Shown: in pieces, positions 8,750-18,511 of the stretch
Position numbering within the stretch: position 1 is the stretch's first letter
Layout of the letters: each line of letters begins with the position of its first letter
From: an uncultured Flavobacteriaceae bacterium
GTDB lineage: Bacteria > Bacteroidota > Bacteroidia > Flavobacteriales > Flavobacteriaceae
DNA: 64,000 nucleotides
Direction of reading: 5' to 3'
Assembly (NCBI GenBank): GCA_947494205.1
Contig: CANLUH010000018.1
Location: 22,818 to 86,817 of the forward strand
Program-made: the position numbers and the translations under genes
The notes under the pieces: model-generated
What the model was told of the DNA's origin: nothing
The model's input: only the letters and a program-made list of their open reading frames with translations
The model's database searches: none

Positions 8750-9469
8750 ATGTCTGACTCATTTTGTGAAAAATTACAACACATTACAACAAAAAAGCAA
8801 TTATGTCCTACTCCACCAACTGTATGGAAATTCCCGCCATGCTTTAGGGAGGAAAACATTATGAATGCTATTTTTAAAATACCAAAAACGCATTTACCCA
8901 AGGGTTTAAATGAACAATTCATTTTTGTAGGTATTGGGCATGGATTAACGCCAGAAATGATGAAGACTAACAATATAGCTGGTGTTCTAAACGTAGCCTA
9001 TGATGTTTATGACCCAGAAGATTTAATGGTAAAAGACAACTCCAAATCCCCAATCACTTTAGCTCCTAATGAAGCCTATTTTTTAACGCAGTTGCAAAAA
9101 GTAGGGCTTATAGACAGTGATGAAAATGACATAATGACTCTAATAAGTGCTGTTTATGCATTAGATGCACTTTTAAATTTCCCTTCAGCTGAAGAATTAA
9201 AGAAAAACAATATGGTTAATTTTTTTGCCCAAGGTAATGTTTTTGTACACTGCTATAGTGGAGGTAGCCGATCTGTTACTGTTACTGCATTATACATATA
9301 CTATAAATTCTTTGTAGGTAAAAGCACATTTCAAGACGTATACACTCAGGTTATTTATCAACGCATTGAAGAAGCATCTAATCATCATCCAACATTAGGG
9401 ATATGTAACACTGCCTACGATATTATAAATACTTTTTCGGAACTGTTCCCTAAGCCTATTTACAGATAA
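8750..9469 (+). CDS. Dual-specificity/tyrosine phosphatase-like protein
   Basis: The 239-residue protein carries the phosphatase loop HCYSGGSRS (His167, Cys168, Arg174), i.e. the HC-x5-R signature of cysteine phosphatases. It is preceded by NIAGVLNVAYDV (75-86), which matches the 'gI-hVLNva' strand of dual-specificity phosphatases; Asp122 or Asp124 could be the general acid. An alternative start at 8861 (MNAIFKIP) is preceded by GGGAGGAAAA, one of the few Shine-Dalgarno-like sites in the window, so the first 37 residues may be untranslated. It follows a histidine phosphatase gene by 12 bp. Confidence 0.75.
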   Translation: MSDSFCEKLQHITTKKQLCPTPPTVWKFPPCFREENIMNAIFKIPKTHLPKGLNEQFIFVGIGHGLTPEMMKTNNIAGVLNVAYDVYDPEDLMVKDNSKSPITLAPNEAYFLTQLQKVGLIDSDENDIMTLISAVYALDALLNFPSAEELKKNNMVNFFAQGNVFVHCYSGGSRSVTVTALYIYYKFFVGKSTFQDVYTQVIYQRIEEASNHHPTLGICNTAYDIINTFSELFPKPIYR

Positions 9470-9551
9470 TATTTCATCATCAATTATTGATTTAACATTA
9501 AACTCGTTTTAAAAAAGATTATTTAGTTTTTATAAAAGTAAAGAGAATGTT

Positions 9552-9559
9552 TATTTTTG
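9552..9559 (+). promoter_or_regulatory. Candidate -7 element TATTTTTG
   Basis: TATTTTTG matches TAnnTTTG and ends 19 bp before the start of the gene at 9579. The -33 region has no clear TTG. Confidence 0.4.
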
Positions 9560-9578
9560 AACAAACCTTTCTAAATTT

Positions 9579-11144
9579 ATGGATACTATTCTTACTTTTT
9601 TATCAAACATACCTTGGTGGCTATGGATTATCATTGTTTTAGCTATAATAGCTATTCGCGATATCTTTCAGAAAAAACATACCATAAGTCATAACTTTCC
9701 TATTGTAGGACATATTCGCTATATGTTTGAAAGTATTGGACCAGAAATTCGCCAATACTTTGTAGCAAACAATAGAGAAGAATTACCTTTTAACCGTATA
9801 GAACGTGGTTGGATTTATGCTTCTGCAAAAAAAGAGAACAACTACGAAGGTTTTGGTACTGATCGTGATATTTATGCGCATCAACATATATTTATTAATA
9901 ATGCCATGATGCCTTATCAAGTTGAGGATAATCATCCCAACACTATAGACAAAAGCTTTATACCATGTGCAAAAGTCATGGGAGAATTTAATAAACGTAA
10001 ACGTCCCTATAGACCAGCTTCTATTATTAATGTCTCTGCTATGAGTTTTGGATCGCTATCTGCAAGAGCAATCGACTCATTAAACAAAGGGGTACACATG
10101 GCAGGCGCATACCATAATACAGGAGAAGGTGGTTTATCACCATACCACAGTAATGGTGGTGATGTTGTGTTTCATTTTGGTACAGGTTATTTCGGAGTTC
10201 GTGCAGAAGATGGTGGGTTTTCTATGGAGAAAATGATACAATTAGTTGAAAACAATCCGTTTATTCGAGCTATAGAAGTTAAATTATCTCAAGGTGCAAA
10301 GCCAGGAAAAGGAGGTGTATTACCAGGTTCTAAAATCACTCCTGAAATTGCAAAAATTAGAGGTGTAGAAATTGGTAAAGATGTATTGTCTCCTCCAAAC
10401 CATAAAGCATTTTCTAACGTTCCCGAATTAGTAGACTTTGTAGAACGTATTGCTGAAGCCACAGGATTACCTGTTGGTATAAAAGCAGCCATAGGTAAAT
10501 TAGACCAATGGAAAGAGCTAGCTGACATTATGTTAAAAACAGGCAAAGGCCCAGATTTTATTACCGTAGATGGTGGAGAAGGCGGAACTGGCGCAGCACC
10601 TCCAAGTTTTGCAGATCACGTTTCTTTACCTTGGGTTTATGGTTTTAGTGACATTTATCGTTTATTTCAATCTAAAGGTTTAAACGAACGTATTGTATTT
10701 GTTGGTAGTGGAAAATTAGGGTTTCCTGCTAAAGCTGCTATGGCATTTGCCATGGGTGTAGATTGTATTAATGTTGCTCGTGAAGCCATGATGAGTATTG
10801 GTTGTATACAAGCGCAAATATGCCATACTAATCGCTGTCCTGCTGGAGTAGCGACACAAAGCAAATGGTTACAACGTGGTATTGACCCAACTTTAAAATC
10901 TGTACGTTTAGCACAATACTTCAAAACCTTTAGAAAAGAATTTATTGAGATTACACATGCAGCAGGATACGAACATCCATGTGAATTTAAAATGAGTGAT
11001 ATTGAATTAAATATTGATTCTAATAAATTATCTACGGAGTTAAATAAAACGTATTTATATGAAAAAACAGTAGTACCATTCAATGGTATGCAATCTTTAA
11101 AATCTTGTGAGCATTTAGGAGGCACTAAAGACATGAAAGTATAA
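9579..11144 (+). CDS. Membrane-anchored FMN-binding glutamate synthase-like protein
   Basis: One N-terminal membrane helix (about 12-30, WWLWIIIVLAIIAI) precedes the FMN-binding TIM barrel of the glutamate synthase large subunit. The FMN site is marked by DGGEGGTGAAP (331-341), and Cys409, Cys415 and Cys420 give the C-x5-C-x4-C motif of the GltB 3Fe-4S cluster. The glutaminase and GXGXG domains of true GltB are absent and no gltD is nearby. Related stand-alone proteins are annotated as glutamate synthase family with unproven activity. An ammonia-dependent or altogether different flavin reaction is possible. Confidence 0.85.
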   Translation: MDTILTFLSNIPWWLWIIIVLAIIAIRDIFQKKHTISHNFPIVGHIRYMFESIGPEIRQYFVANNREELPFNRIERGWIYASAKKENNYEGFGTDRDIYAHQHIFINNAMMPYQVEDNHPNTIDKSFIPCAKVMGEFNKRKRPYRPASIINVSAMSFGSLSARAIDSLNKGVHMAGAYHNTGEGGLSPYHSNGGDVVFHFGTGYFGVRAEDGGFSMEKMIQLVENNPFIRAIEVKLSQGAKPGKGGVLPGSKITPEIAKIRGVEIGKDVLSPPNHKAFSNVPELVDFVERIAEATGLPVGIKAAIGKLDQWKELADIMLKTGKGPDFITVDGGEGGTGAAPPSFADHVSLPWVYGFSDIYRLFQSKGLNERIVFVGSGKLGFPAKAAMAFAMGVDCINVAREAMMSIGCIQAQICHTNRCPAGVATQSKWLQRGIDPTLKSVRLAQYFKTFRKEFIEITHAAGYEHPCEFKMSDIELNIDSNKLSTELNKTYLYEKTVVPFNGMQSLKSCEHLGGTKDMKV

Positions 11145-11242
11145 ATATAAAGCCACTTTAAACATATAATTTTTCAAAAAAACAGGTTTGCTTGTACAAT
11201 AAAAGAAAACAAGTTATGTTTGTTATCTAAACTTACTTATAC

Positions 11243-11764
11243 ATGAATGCTGAAAGAATTATAGATCTTTTATTAAATATTGTACCTGCTCTTATTGTTG
11301 GTCTTGTCGCTTATTACTTTTTTAAAGAGCATATTAATAATGAAGACCGTAGAAGAAACTTTTTACTACGAAAAGATTTAGAAGTTACTGCCTTACCAAC
11401 TCGTTTACAAGCATACGAGCGTATGACTTTGTTTTTAGAGCGCATAACACCTAGTAAACTATTAATTAGAGTAGCTCCAATATCATCAGATAAAGATCAA
11501 TATGAATCGTTACTTATAAAAAGTATAGAACAGGAATTTGAACATAATTTATCGCAACAAATTTATATTACAGATAAATGTTGGAATATTATAAATGCTT
11601 CTAAAAATGCAACTATTCAGTTGATTAGAAAAGCAAGTATGTTAGAAAAAACAGATACTGCTAATAAATTAAGAGAAGTTCTTTTAACAGAAATGATGGA
11701 AAAACAAGCGCCTAGTGATGCTGCCCTTTCATATATAAAACAAGAAGTTAGCGAAATTTGCTAA
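11243..11764 (+). CDS. Conserved flavobacterial protein with one N-terminal membrane helix
   Basis: The 173-residue protein has a membrane helix at about 8-27 and a short basic stretch (DRRRNFLLRKD). The rest is a mostly helical cytoplasmic domain of roughly 140 residues with the segment LPTRLQAYERMTLFLERI. I recognise the pattern from flavobacterial genomes but know no function. It lies 98 bp after the glutamate-synthase-like gene and converges on the patatin gene, with 2 bp between stops. Confidence 0.7.
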   Translation: MNAERIIDLLLNIVPALIVGLVAYYFFKEHINNEDRRRNFLLRKDLEVTALPTRLQAYERMTLFLERITPSKLLIRVAPISSDKDQYESLLIKSIEQEFEHNLSQQIYITDKCWNIINASKNATIQLIRKASMLEKTDTANKLREVLLTEMMEKQAPSDAALSYIKQEVSEIC

Positions 11765-11766
11765 AA

Positions 11767-12684
11767 TTACCGAACACTTACCGTAGAGTTTAAAGGAAAA
11801 TCTTTATCGTGCTTTTTTTGCGCATAAAGATAACCTTCTAGCCACCACCTTTCCATCAGCTTTTTATTAAATACTAATGAATTTTCTGTTAGCTTTGTTG
11901 GTGTGTAGTATATATTAAGTTTAACGTTTCTGTGTTTTGCTGCTAATTTCCCGATAGCAATATCACCTTTTTCAACTTGATCAATTAAATGCCCAAATAG
12001 ATTTATTAAAAGTGAAAACGGGTTTTTACCAAGTACTTTATTGTACTCTAGGTTTTCACTTTCTAATACAATAGCATCTACCTCTGTTGCTCCTCTTTGA
12101 ATTGCCTCTCTAATAGGAATAACACAACCTAAACCACCATCGGCATATTCAAATCCATCTTTTTTTGCTAGAGACATAAATGGGATGTAGTTACACGAAA
12201 TCCAAATCCACTCGCAAAATTCCTCGTAACTATAATCGTTAATAGACTTATATTCCGTTCTGTTTTTAGATAAATTAGTAACAGTAACCACAACATCTGC
12301 TTTAGTTGCTTTTATTGTCTCGTATTCTTCTTTAGTAAATTTTCGTTTTATGTGTCGTTTTAAGTTTTTACTTTCTCCAAACGTTCGTTTACGTTTAATA
12401 AATTGCAACACTGTATTAAAGTAATTAATACCCACATATTCCCTATCTCCTTTCTTTTTAACTACAAAAGGATTGATACTAAAAATAGTTTTCTGATTTA
12501 CACTTGTGTATATATCATAAAGCTTACCAATGTTATTTACCGCCAAATGAGGCGCTAATAAACTTCCAGTAGAGGTTCCAAAAAACATATCGTAGTTTTT
12601 ACCTTCTTGTTCTATAAGATATTGGGCTACACCTCCAGCAAAGGCGCCTTTGCTACCACCTCCAGACATTACTAATGCTTTCAT
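11767..12684 (-). CDS. Patatin-like phospholipase
   Basis: The 305-residue protein has the oxyanion-hole loop SGGGSKGAFAGG (7-18), the nucleophile motif GTSTG (Ser38) and the catalytic aspartate in ADGGLG (Asp182). These are the Ser-Asp dyad of bacterial patatins, lipid acyl hydrolases. There is no signal peptide or C-terminal barrel, so unlike PlpD it should be cytoplasmic or peripheral. A TACTTTTG-type box on the minus strand (12711-12718) lies 26 bp upstream of the start. Substrate preference is not readable. Confidence 0.88.
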   Translation of the reverse strand: MKALVMSGGGSKGAFAGGVAQYLIEQEGKNYDMFFGTSTGSLLAPHLAVNNIGKLYDIYTSVNQKTIFSINPFVVKKKGDREYVGINYFNTVLQFIKRKRTFGESKNLKRHIKRKFTKEEYETIKATKADVVVTVTNLSKNRTEYKSINDYSYEEFCEWIWISCNYIPFMSLAKKDGFEYADGGLGCVIPIREAIQRGATEVDAIVLESENLEYNKVLGKNPFSLLINLFGHLIDQVEKGDIAIGKLAAKHRNVKLNIYYTPTKLTENSLVFNKKLMERWWLEGYLYAQKKHDKDFPLNSTVSVR

Positions 12685-12739
12685 TACTATAATTTATCTT
12701 TCTTTGGCCACAAAAGTAACAATCTAAATGTATTAGTTA

Positions 12740-14695
12740 TCATTCCTTCTTGTTTAATAATTCTTTAGCTAATTTTTTAAATCGCCAATTGTGATGTGCT
12801 GTGGCTTCCTTTAAATTTTTTGTACACTCATCATTACAAGCGCGAATCGCTTTTAAAAACTGAAAGGCTTGCTGCCTAACTTCAAAATGATACTCTGGTT
12901 TTGTATAATTTACTAGCTCTTTGTAGAATGTTCTTTTTTCCGCATCAGAATACGCGTCTGTAATTAAAGCTAAAAACAGCCATAATTGTCTAATATTTTT
13001 ATCGTTAAATCCAATAATAGTCTTGGTTTGCTCTAAATATTGTTTTGTGTTTTCCGGAAAACTATTAATAAGATTATATAAAGCAGATTCTACTGTTATA
13101 TACGATTTGTCTTTTAATAAACTTTCGTATTCAGTCTTTAACGATAGTGGTACTTGTCGTAAATTTAAAGCAATAGCCTGTCTTACTTTTATACTATTTT
13201 TAAAGTCTTTGGGTTGTAATTTATTAGGCATTTGTTCTATAACCTTTATTTTAGATTCATCAAAAATCCAAGAGGTTAAATATTCTGAACATTTTGAAGA
13301 ATACGGGTCACAGTTTATCTGCAAATAACCTCTTATCATCTCTGAATCTGTTGCCAACTGCCTTTCAACAGCTTCATAATAAAAGTGAGCATCTTCTAAC
13401 CATTGCTTAAAAAACTCTGATAAGTCTTCTCCCGAAGCTTTTTCAACTTCAGCTATAAAATTTTTAGAGATAACGTTTTTATATTGATACTGCTTTAAAT
13501 AGTTTTTTATCGCATTTTTAAAAGCCTCGTCTCCTACTCTTCTTTTAAGCATATATAATAAAACCGCACCCTTTTTATAAAATGTAGTACTACTAGATTT
13601 TGGATTTAATAGCGCTGTATGTCCTCCTTGTTGCTCTTGCATTGCTAACTCTTGCATATACTCATACAATTGCCAATGGTAGTATCGCTCTCCAAAAATT
13701 TCTTTTTCTGCTAATAGCGCATAAAATGTTGCAAAACCTTCTTGTAACCAATGGTGTGTCCCAGAAGTTTCTGTTACCAAATCTCCAAACCATTGGTGTG
13801 CTAATTCGTGTGCGTTAACATTTACATAGTTTTTATCTACAAAAGCGATACTATCTATCACAAAAGCATCCGAAAAAATAGTAGTACTTGTATTTTCCAT
13901 ACCTGAATACAGAAAATCTTTTACGGGTATTTGTTTATAGTTTTGCCATGGATAAGGCACTCCTATTTCTTCTTCAAGAAAATCGAACATCGTTTTTGTA
14001 TGTCTATACGTTGGTTCAAACTTGGTAGAATCCTCAGGGTAATAGTATAATTCTAAAGGTATCCCGCTTTTAGAATATTCTTCTTTTTTATTGTATTCCC
14101 CAATAGCTAAAGCTACCAAATAACTAGACATGGGTGCTTTCATATCGTAAAGCCAAGTTGTTGTATCTGTATTTTCTATTTTGCCTTCAAGTTTACCATT
14201 AGCTATTACTTGGTAATTTTTATTGAAAGTAATGGCTAAATCAAATTCAATTTTATCATTCATATCATCTATACTTGGCAACCAATGGCTTGTGTACTTC
14301 CCTTGTCCTTGTGTCCATACTTGATTTCTACCATCGTTATCCCAGCCTATAAAATACATGGCTTTTTTAGGAGTTACTTTATAATTGAATTGTAATTCGT
14401 AATATTTAGAGGTTTTAAAATCATTAATAATCCAAAGTTTTTTACCATCGTTGTGCGTTTTTACTTTTATATCATTAAGTAAAATAGCATCAAACTCCAT
14501 ATTTATTGCATCTAGATATATAGAGTCTGTTGGTTTTAAAATATCAAAAAAGACTTGTACACGCCCCGTAACCTCTTTTATTTCTGGTTTTATTTTTAAA
14601 TCTAACTCAATAGATTTATAATCTACAATATTGGTTTGTTGCGCCTGTATTGTAATCGTTATAGAAAGAAGAAAAAGTATTAAAATATGTTTCAT
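12740..14695 (-). CDS. M1-family zinc aminopeptidase, secreted
   Basis: The 651-residue protein has a signal peptide (about 1-19) and the gluzincin site HELAH (296-300) with the third zinc ligand Glu319 in HHWLQEGFATF. The M1 exopeptidase motif is GMEN (265-268). The fold order, N-terminal beta saddle then catalytic thermolysin-like domain then helical C-terminal region, is that of M1 aminopeptidases/leukotriene A4 hydrolase relatives. A periplasmic role in degrading peptides for uptake is inferred. It follows the patatin gene's start on the same strand after a 55-bp gap but probably has its own promoter. Confidence 0.92.
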   Translation of the reverse strand: MKHILILFLLSITITIQAQQTNIVDYKSIELDLKIKPEIKEVTGRVQVFFDILKPTDSIYLDAINMEFDAILLNDIKVKTHNDGKKLWIINDFKTSKYYELQFNYKVTPKKAMYFIGWDNDGRNQVWTQGQGKYTSHWLPSIDDMNDKIEFDLAITFNKNYQVIANGKLEGKIENTDTTTWLYDMKAPMSSYLVALAIGEYNKKEEYSKSGIPLELYYYPEDSTKFEPTYRHTKTMFDFLEEEIGVPYPWQNYKQIPVKDFLYSGMENTSTTIFSDAFVIDSIAFVDKNYVNVNAHELAHQWFGDLVTETSGTHHWLQEGFATFYALLAEKEIFGERYYHWQLYEYMQELAMQEQQGGHTALLNPKSSSTTFYKKGAVLLYMLKRRVGDEAFKNAIKNYLKQYQYKNVISKNFIAEVEKASGEDLSEFFKQWLEDAHFYYEAVERQLATDSEMIRGYLQINCDPYSSKCSEYLTSWIFDESKIKVIEQMPNKLQPKDFKNSIKVRQAIALNLRQVPLSLKTEYESLLKDKSYITVESALYNLINSFPENTKQYLEQTKTIIGFNDKNIRQLWLFLALITDAYSDAEKRTFYKELVNYTKPEYHFEVRQQAFQFLKAIRACNDECTKNLKEATAHHNWRFKKLAKELLNKKE

Positions 14696-14859
14696 AATAA
14701 ATCCTAATCAAAGGCTAAGCCAAAATACAACTTTTTCGTATTTCTAGATAAAACGACTTTTCATTTCTTATCCATAATATCGATATGAAAGAGATCTACT
14801 TCAAATAGGTCTCATTTTCAACATTTCCACCTAAATAATTGCCTTTCAACGAAATATTG

Positions 14860-14888
14860 TTGCACATCTATTTAAAAGACTACTTTTG
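14860..14888 (+). promoter_or_regulatory. Sigma-A-type promoter of the universal stress gene
   Basis: TTG at 14860-14862, an 18-bp spacer and TACTTTTG at 14881-14888 match the Bacteroidota consensus. A second TTG at 14857-14859 would give a 21-bp spacer. The ATG lies 30 bp downstream. Confidence 0.6.
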
Positions 14889-14918
14889 CACAAAAATTAA
14901 CATCCAATACAGAAAAAG

Positions 14919-15686
14919 ATGAAAACATTTTTAGTCCCTATTAGTTCTCTTAAAGAAAAGATGTCAACTATAATCTACGCAATCGACTTTGCTAAAGCTG
15001 TTGGTGCAGAAATGATTTATGGTATTCAGTTAAATAAAATAGAAGAAGACGACCACCTTGAAGAACTAGTAGCTCATGCAAAAAAACAAAATGTAGATAT
15101 TAACTTCCGCCCATTACCGACTGAAGAAAACATTATCGACTTTGTGAAATCATTCTCTAAAGATTTTAGTATCGATTTAGTTATCGCTTCAGCTAGAACA
15201 CCGAAAACACACGAGAAATTATATTTAGATGATTTATCGGGTAGTATTGTACGTAAAACAGATATGCCTGTTTTATTAATTCCAGAAAATTACAAGTTTA
15301 AAACTATTAATACAGTATTAACTGCAGTTAAGTCTGGTGTTGTTAAAATGGAAGGTGCACTTAAACCTTTAGAAGCTTCTTTAGAGGCTTTAGAAGCCAG
15401 AATGACACTATTACAAGTAAAAACACCTACATTTTTACCTGAAGATTTAATGTTCGATAAAGATCTTGCTGCTGTTACTTCTAAGTACTATTCTTCGGAA
15501 AATGCCACTTTATTCCAAGGTGTTTTAGAATACATTCATGTTGTGGAACCAGAAATGCTTTGTGTTTTTAGACGTAAGCGTGGTTTCTTTAAACAATTAT
15601 GGGATGATGCTATACACGATAACGGTGTAAGAAAATCTGATTTTGAAAGTAGAATACCTTTATTGGTTCTTAAAGGGGAGCAATAG
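14919..15686 (+). CDS. Universal stress protein-like protein
   Basis: The 255-residue protein begins MKTFLVPISSLKEKM and holds two Rossmann-like halves (1-128 and about 130-255), a layout like tandem UspA domains. The first half contains IDLVIASARTPK and GSIVRKTDMPVLLIPE, echoing the 'G-S-V-x-H' and 'PVLVV' elements of Usp proteins, but the glycine-rich ATP-binding motif G-x2-G-x9-G(S/T) is not intact. ATP binding is therefore doubtful. It is monocistronic, with a good promoter and a terminator. Confidence 0.7.
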   Translation: MKTFLVPISSLKEKMSTIIYAIDFAKAVGAEMIYGIQLNKIEEDDHLEELVAHAKKQNVDINFRPLPTEENIIDFVKSFSKDFSIDLVIASARTPKTHEKLYLDDLSGSIVRKTDMPVLLIPENYKFKTINTVLTAVKSGVVKMEGALKPLEASLEALEARMTLLQVKTPTFLPEDLMFDKDLAAVTSKYYSSENATLFQGVLEYIHVVEPEMLCVFRRKRGFFKQLWDDAIHDNGVRKSDFESRIPLLVLKGEQ

Positions 15687-15710
15687 AACTTTCTCTATAG
15701 ATATAAATAT

Positions 15711-15738
15711 AAAAGGCCGCTTGTTAGCGGTCTTTTTT
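15711..15738 (+). terminator. Rho-independent terminator after the universal stress gene
   Basis: A 9-bp stem (15712-15720 with 15727-15735, one G-T pair) and a TTGTTA loop are followed by seven T. Confidence 0.8.
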
Positions 15739-15793
15739 TGTTATCACTAATTTCACTTTTACTTTAGATATAAAAATATTAATTTCGTAGGCT

Positions 15794-17896
15794 ATGGCTA
15801 CCAATCTACAAACACCAATAGACTATTTAAAGGGTGTTGGACCAAATCGTGCCGATTTGCTCCGCAAGGAATTGGGTATACATACGTATCAAGATTTAAT
15901 AAACCTATTTCCTAACCGCTATTTAGACCGCACAACGTATTTTAAGATAAATCAGTTACAGCGAAATAGTGCCGAAGTACAAGTTATAGGAAAAATTACA
16001 AAGTTTCAGGAAATCGCTCAAAAACGAGGCAAACGATTAGTCGCTACTTTTCAAGATGAAACAGGGACTATGGAATTGGTTTGGTTTCGAGGACAAAAAT
16101 GGATTCGCGAAAGTTTAAAACTAAATACGCCCTATGTCATTTTTGGAAAAACAAATTGGTTTAATGGTAAGTTTAACATGCCACATCCCGAAGCCGAATT
16201 ATTAAAAGAGCATGAGAAAAATTTGCGCTCTTCTATGCAAGCGATTTACCCTTCTACAGAGAAGTTATCTAACAAGGGAATTACCAATAGAGTGATGACG
16301 AAAATCATGCAAAATTTGTTCCTAGAAACCAATGGCAGATTTGTTGAAACCTTGTCTAATAATTTGCTTTCTGAACTGAAATTAATTTCGAAATCTGACG
16401 CTCTTTTTAATGTTCATTTTCCGAAGAATTCCGAGCTACTTTACAAGGCTCAATTTCGATTAAAATTTGAAGAATTATTTTACATTCAATTGCAATTAAT
16501 TCTGAAAAATTTAATTCATAAAACAAAAATAAAAGGTTTTCCTTTTGATTCTATCGGGACGCATTTTAATTCCTTTTACAAAAACAATTTACCTTTCGAA
16601 TTAACCAATGCACAGAAACGTGTGTTGAAAGAAATTAGATACGATTTAGGACAAAATGCGCAAATGAATCGTTTATTACAAGGAGATGTAGGCTCTGGAA
16701 AAACTATTGTTGCATTAATGTCAATGCTCATGGCGGTTGACAACGGTTTTCAAGCCTGTTTAATGGCGCCTACTGAAATTTTGTCAGTCCAACACTATAA
16801 CGGATTAAACGAATTGTGTAATAACCTGAATATCAAAATAAAACTACTCACAGGTTCAAGTAAAACTTCAGAACGTAAAATAATCCACGAAATGCTAGAA
16901 AATGGCGAATTAGACATCCTAATTGGCACCCATGCATTAATTGAAGATAAAGTGAAATTTAAAAATTTAGGGCTTGCTGTTATCGATGAACAACATCGTT
17001 TTGGTGTCGCGCAGCGTTCTAAGTTATGGAAAAAAAACAACCTCCCTCCTCACGTTTTAGTGATGACTGCAACACCAATTCCTAGAACATTAGCCATGTC
17101 GGTTTATGGTGATTTAGACATCTCTGTAATTGACGAATTACCCCCTGGTAGAAAGGCCATAAAAACAGTACATAGATACGACTCTAATCGCCTTAAAGTT
17201 TTCCGTTTTGTTCGTGATGAAATCACCAAAGGAAGACAGGTTTATATTGTCTATCCTTTAATACAAGAAAGTAGCCAAATGGACTACAAAGATTTAATGG
17301 ATGGTTACGAAAGTATTGCCCGAGATTTCCCTGCTCCAGAGTATCAAATTTCTATTGTTCATGGTAAGATGAAACCTGCAGACAAAGAGTTCGAAATGCA
17401 ACGTTTTATTAAAGGACAAACTCAAATTATGGTAGCTACAACTGTAATAGAAGTTGGTGTAAATGTACCTAATGCTTCAGTAATGATTATTGAAAGCGCA
17501 GAACGTTTTGGACTCTCTCAATTACACCAATTAAGAGGTCGTGTTGGTCGTGGAGCCGAACAGAGTTTCTGTATTTTAATGACAAGTCATAAACTATCAG
17601 AAAACAGTAAAACACGTTTAGAAACAATGGTACGAACTAATGATGGTTTCGAAATTGCAGAAGTAGATTTACGCTTACGAGGGCCGGGAGATATTATGGG
17701 AACACAACAAAGTGGTGTTTTAAATTTACGTATTGCAGATATTGTAAAAGACAACGATATCTTGCAACATGCTCGTTTCTATGCTAAACAAACTTTAAAA
17801 AATGATCCCTCTCTTAGATTACCAGAACATGCAGTCATTTTAGAAACCTATAGACAGATGAGTAAATACAAAAACATCTGGAATTATATAAGTTAA
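15794..17896 (+). CDS. recG: ATP-dependent DNA helicase RecG
   Basis: The 700-residue protein has the N-terminal helix-hairpin 'YLKGVGPNRADLL' (10-22) and an OB-fold wedge domain. The superfamily 2 helicase core has Walker A GDVGSGKT (about residue 297), DEQHRFG, TATPIPRT and GRVGRG. RecG remodels stalled replication forks and Holliday junctions. Length is normal (E. coli 693). A TAATTTCG box (15780-15787) just upstream may be its -7 element. The next gene starts 27 bp later and could be transcribed with it. Confidence 0.96.
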   Translation: MATNLQTPIDYLKGVGPNRADLLRKELGIHTYQDLINLFPNRYLDRTTYFKINQLQRNSAEVQVIGKITKFQEIAQKRGKRLVATFQDETGTMELVWFRGQKWIRESLKLNTPYVIFGKTNWFNGKFNMPHPEAELLKEHEKNLRSSMQAIYPSTEKLSNKGITNRVMTKIMQNLFLETNGRFVETLSNNLLSELKLISKSDALFNVHFPKNSELLYKAQFRLKFEELFYIQLQLILKNLIHKTKIKGFPFDSIGTHFNSFYKNNLPFELTNAQKRVLKEIRYDLGQNAQMNRLLQGDVGSGKTIVALMSMLMAVDNGFQACLMAPTEILSVQHYNGLNELCNNLNIKIKLLTGSSKTSERKIIHEMLENGELDILIGTHALIEDKVKFKNLGLAVIDEQHRFGVAQRSKLWKKNNLPPHVLVMTATPIPRTLAMSVYGDLDISVIDELPPGRKAIKTVHRYDSNRLKVFRFVRDEITKGRQVYIVYPLIQESSQMDYKDLMDGYESIARDFPAPEYQISIVHGKMKPADKEFEMQRFIKGQTQIMVATTVIEVGVNVPNASVMIIESAERFGLSQLHQLRGRVGRGAEQSFCILMTSHKLSENSKTRLETMVRTNDGFEIAEVDLRLRGPGDIMGTQQSGVLNLRIADIVKDNDILQHARFYAKQTLKNDPSLRLPEHAVILETYRQMSKYKNIWNYIS

Positions 17897-17923
17897 TAAC
17901 TACCTTTACCAAAACTAAAAATT

Positions 17924-18505
17924 ATGCTTCATTTAAAGTTAGAAACCGACCCTCGTTGGGTAAATATTGTAGAATCTAATATTGAAGAAATTCTTACAGA
18001 CCACGCTTGGTGCGAGCAAAAAGCAGCAACCAATGCCATAACTATTATTACTAATAATAGTGAGCATGAAGAATTAGTTACCGATTTACTCTTATTAGCT
18101 CAAGAAGAACTGGAACACTTCCAAATGGTGCACGACATCATTAAAAAACGCGGATACAAGCTAGGTAGAGAACGTAAAGACAGTTATGTAAACGAACTGT
18201 ATAAGTTTATGAATAAAGGCGGTAATAGAACACAAAGCCTAGTTGATCGGTTATTATTTTCTGCTATGATTGAAGCGAGAAGCTGTGAACGCTTTAAAGT
18301 ATTATCTGAAAATATTGATGATGAAGAATTAGCAACCTTCTACAGAGAATTAATGATTAGTGAAGCTGGACACTATACAACTTTTATTACGTTTGCCAGA
18401 AAATATGGTAAAGATATTAATGTAGAGCAACGCTGGCAGGAATTAGTTGCGTTTGAAGGTGAAGTCATTAAACGCTACGGAAAGTCTGAAACCATACACG
18501 GTTAA
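17924..18505 (+). CDS. miaE: tRNA 2-methylthio-N6-isopentenyladenosine hydroxylase-like protein
   Basis: The 193-residue helical protein has ferritin-like di-iron ligands spaced as in MiaE: Glu in WCEQKAATNA, EELEHF with a His, EARSCERF and SEAGHYTTF. MiaE hydroxylates the isopentenyl group of ms2i6A37 in tRNA using O2. A TACCTTTA box (17901-17908) could be a local promoter. The following MFS gene begins 6 bp after its stop. The assignment rests on the metal-ligand pattern and size; the family is also found in strains with unproven tRNA activity. Confidence 0.82.
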   Translation: MLHLKLETDPRWVNIVESNIEEILTDHAWCEQKAATNAITIITNNSEHEELVTDLLLLAQEELEHFQMVHDIIKKRGYKLGRERKDSYVNELYKFMNKGGNRTQSLVDRLLFSAMIEARSCERFKVLSENIDDEELATFYRELMISEAGHYTTFITFARKYGKDINVEQRWQELVAFEGEVIKRYGKSETIHG

Positions 18506-18511
18506 ACGCTC

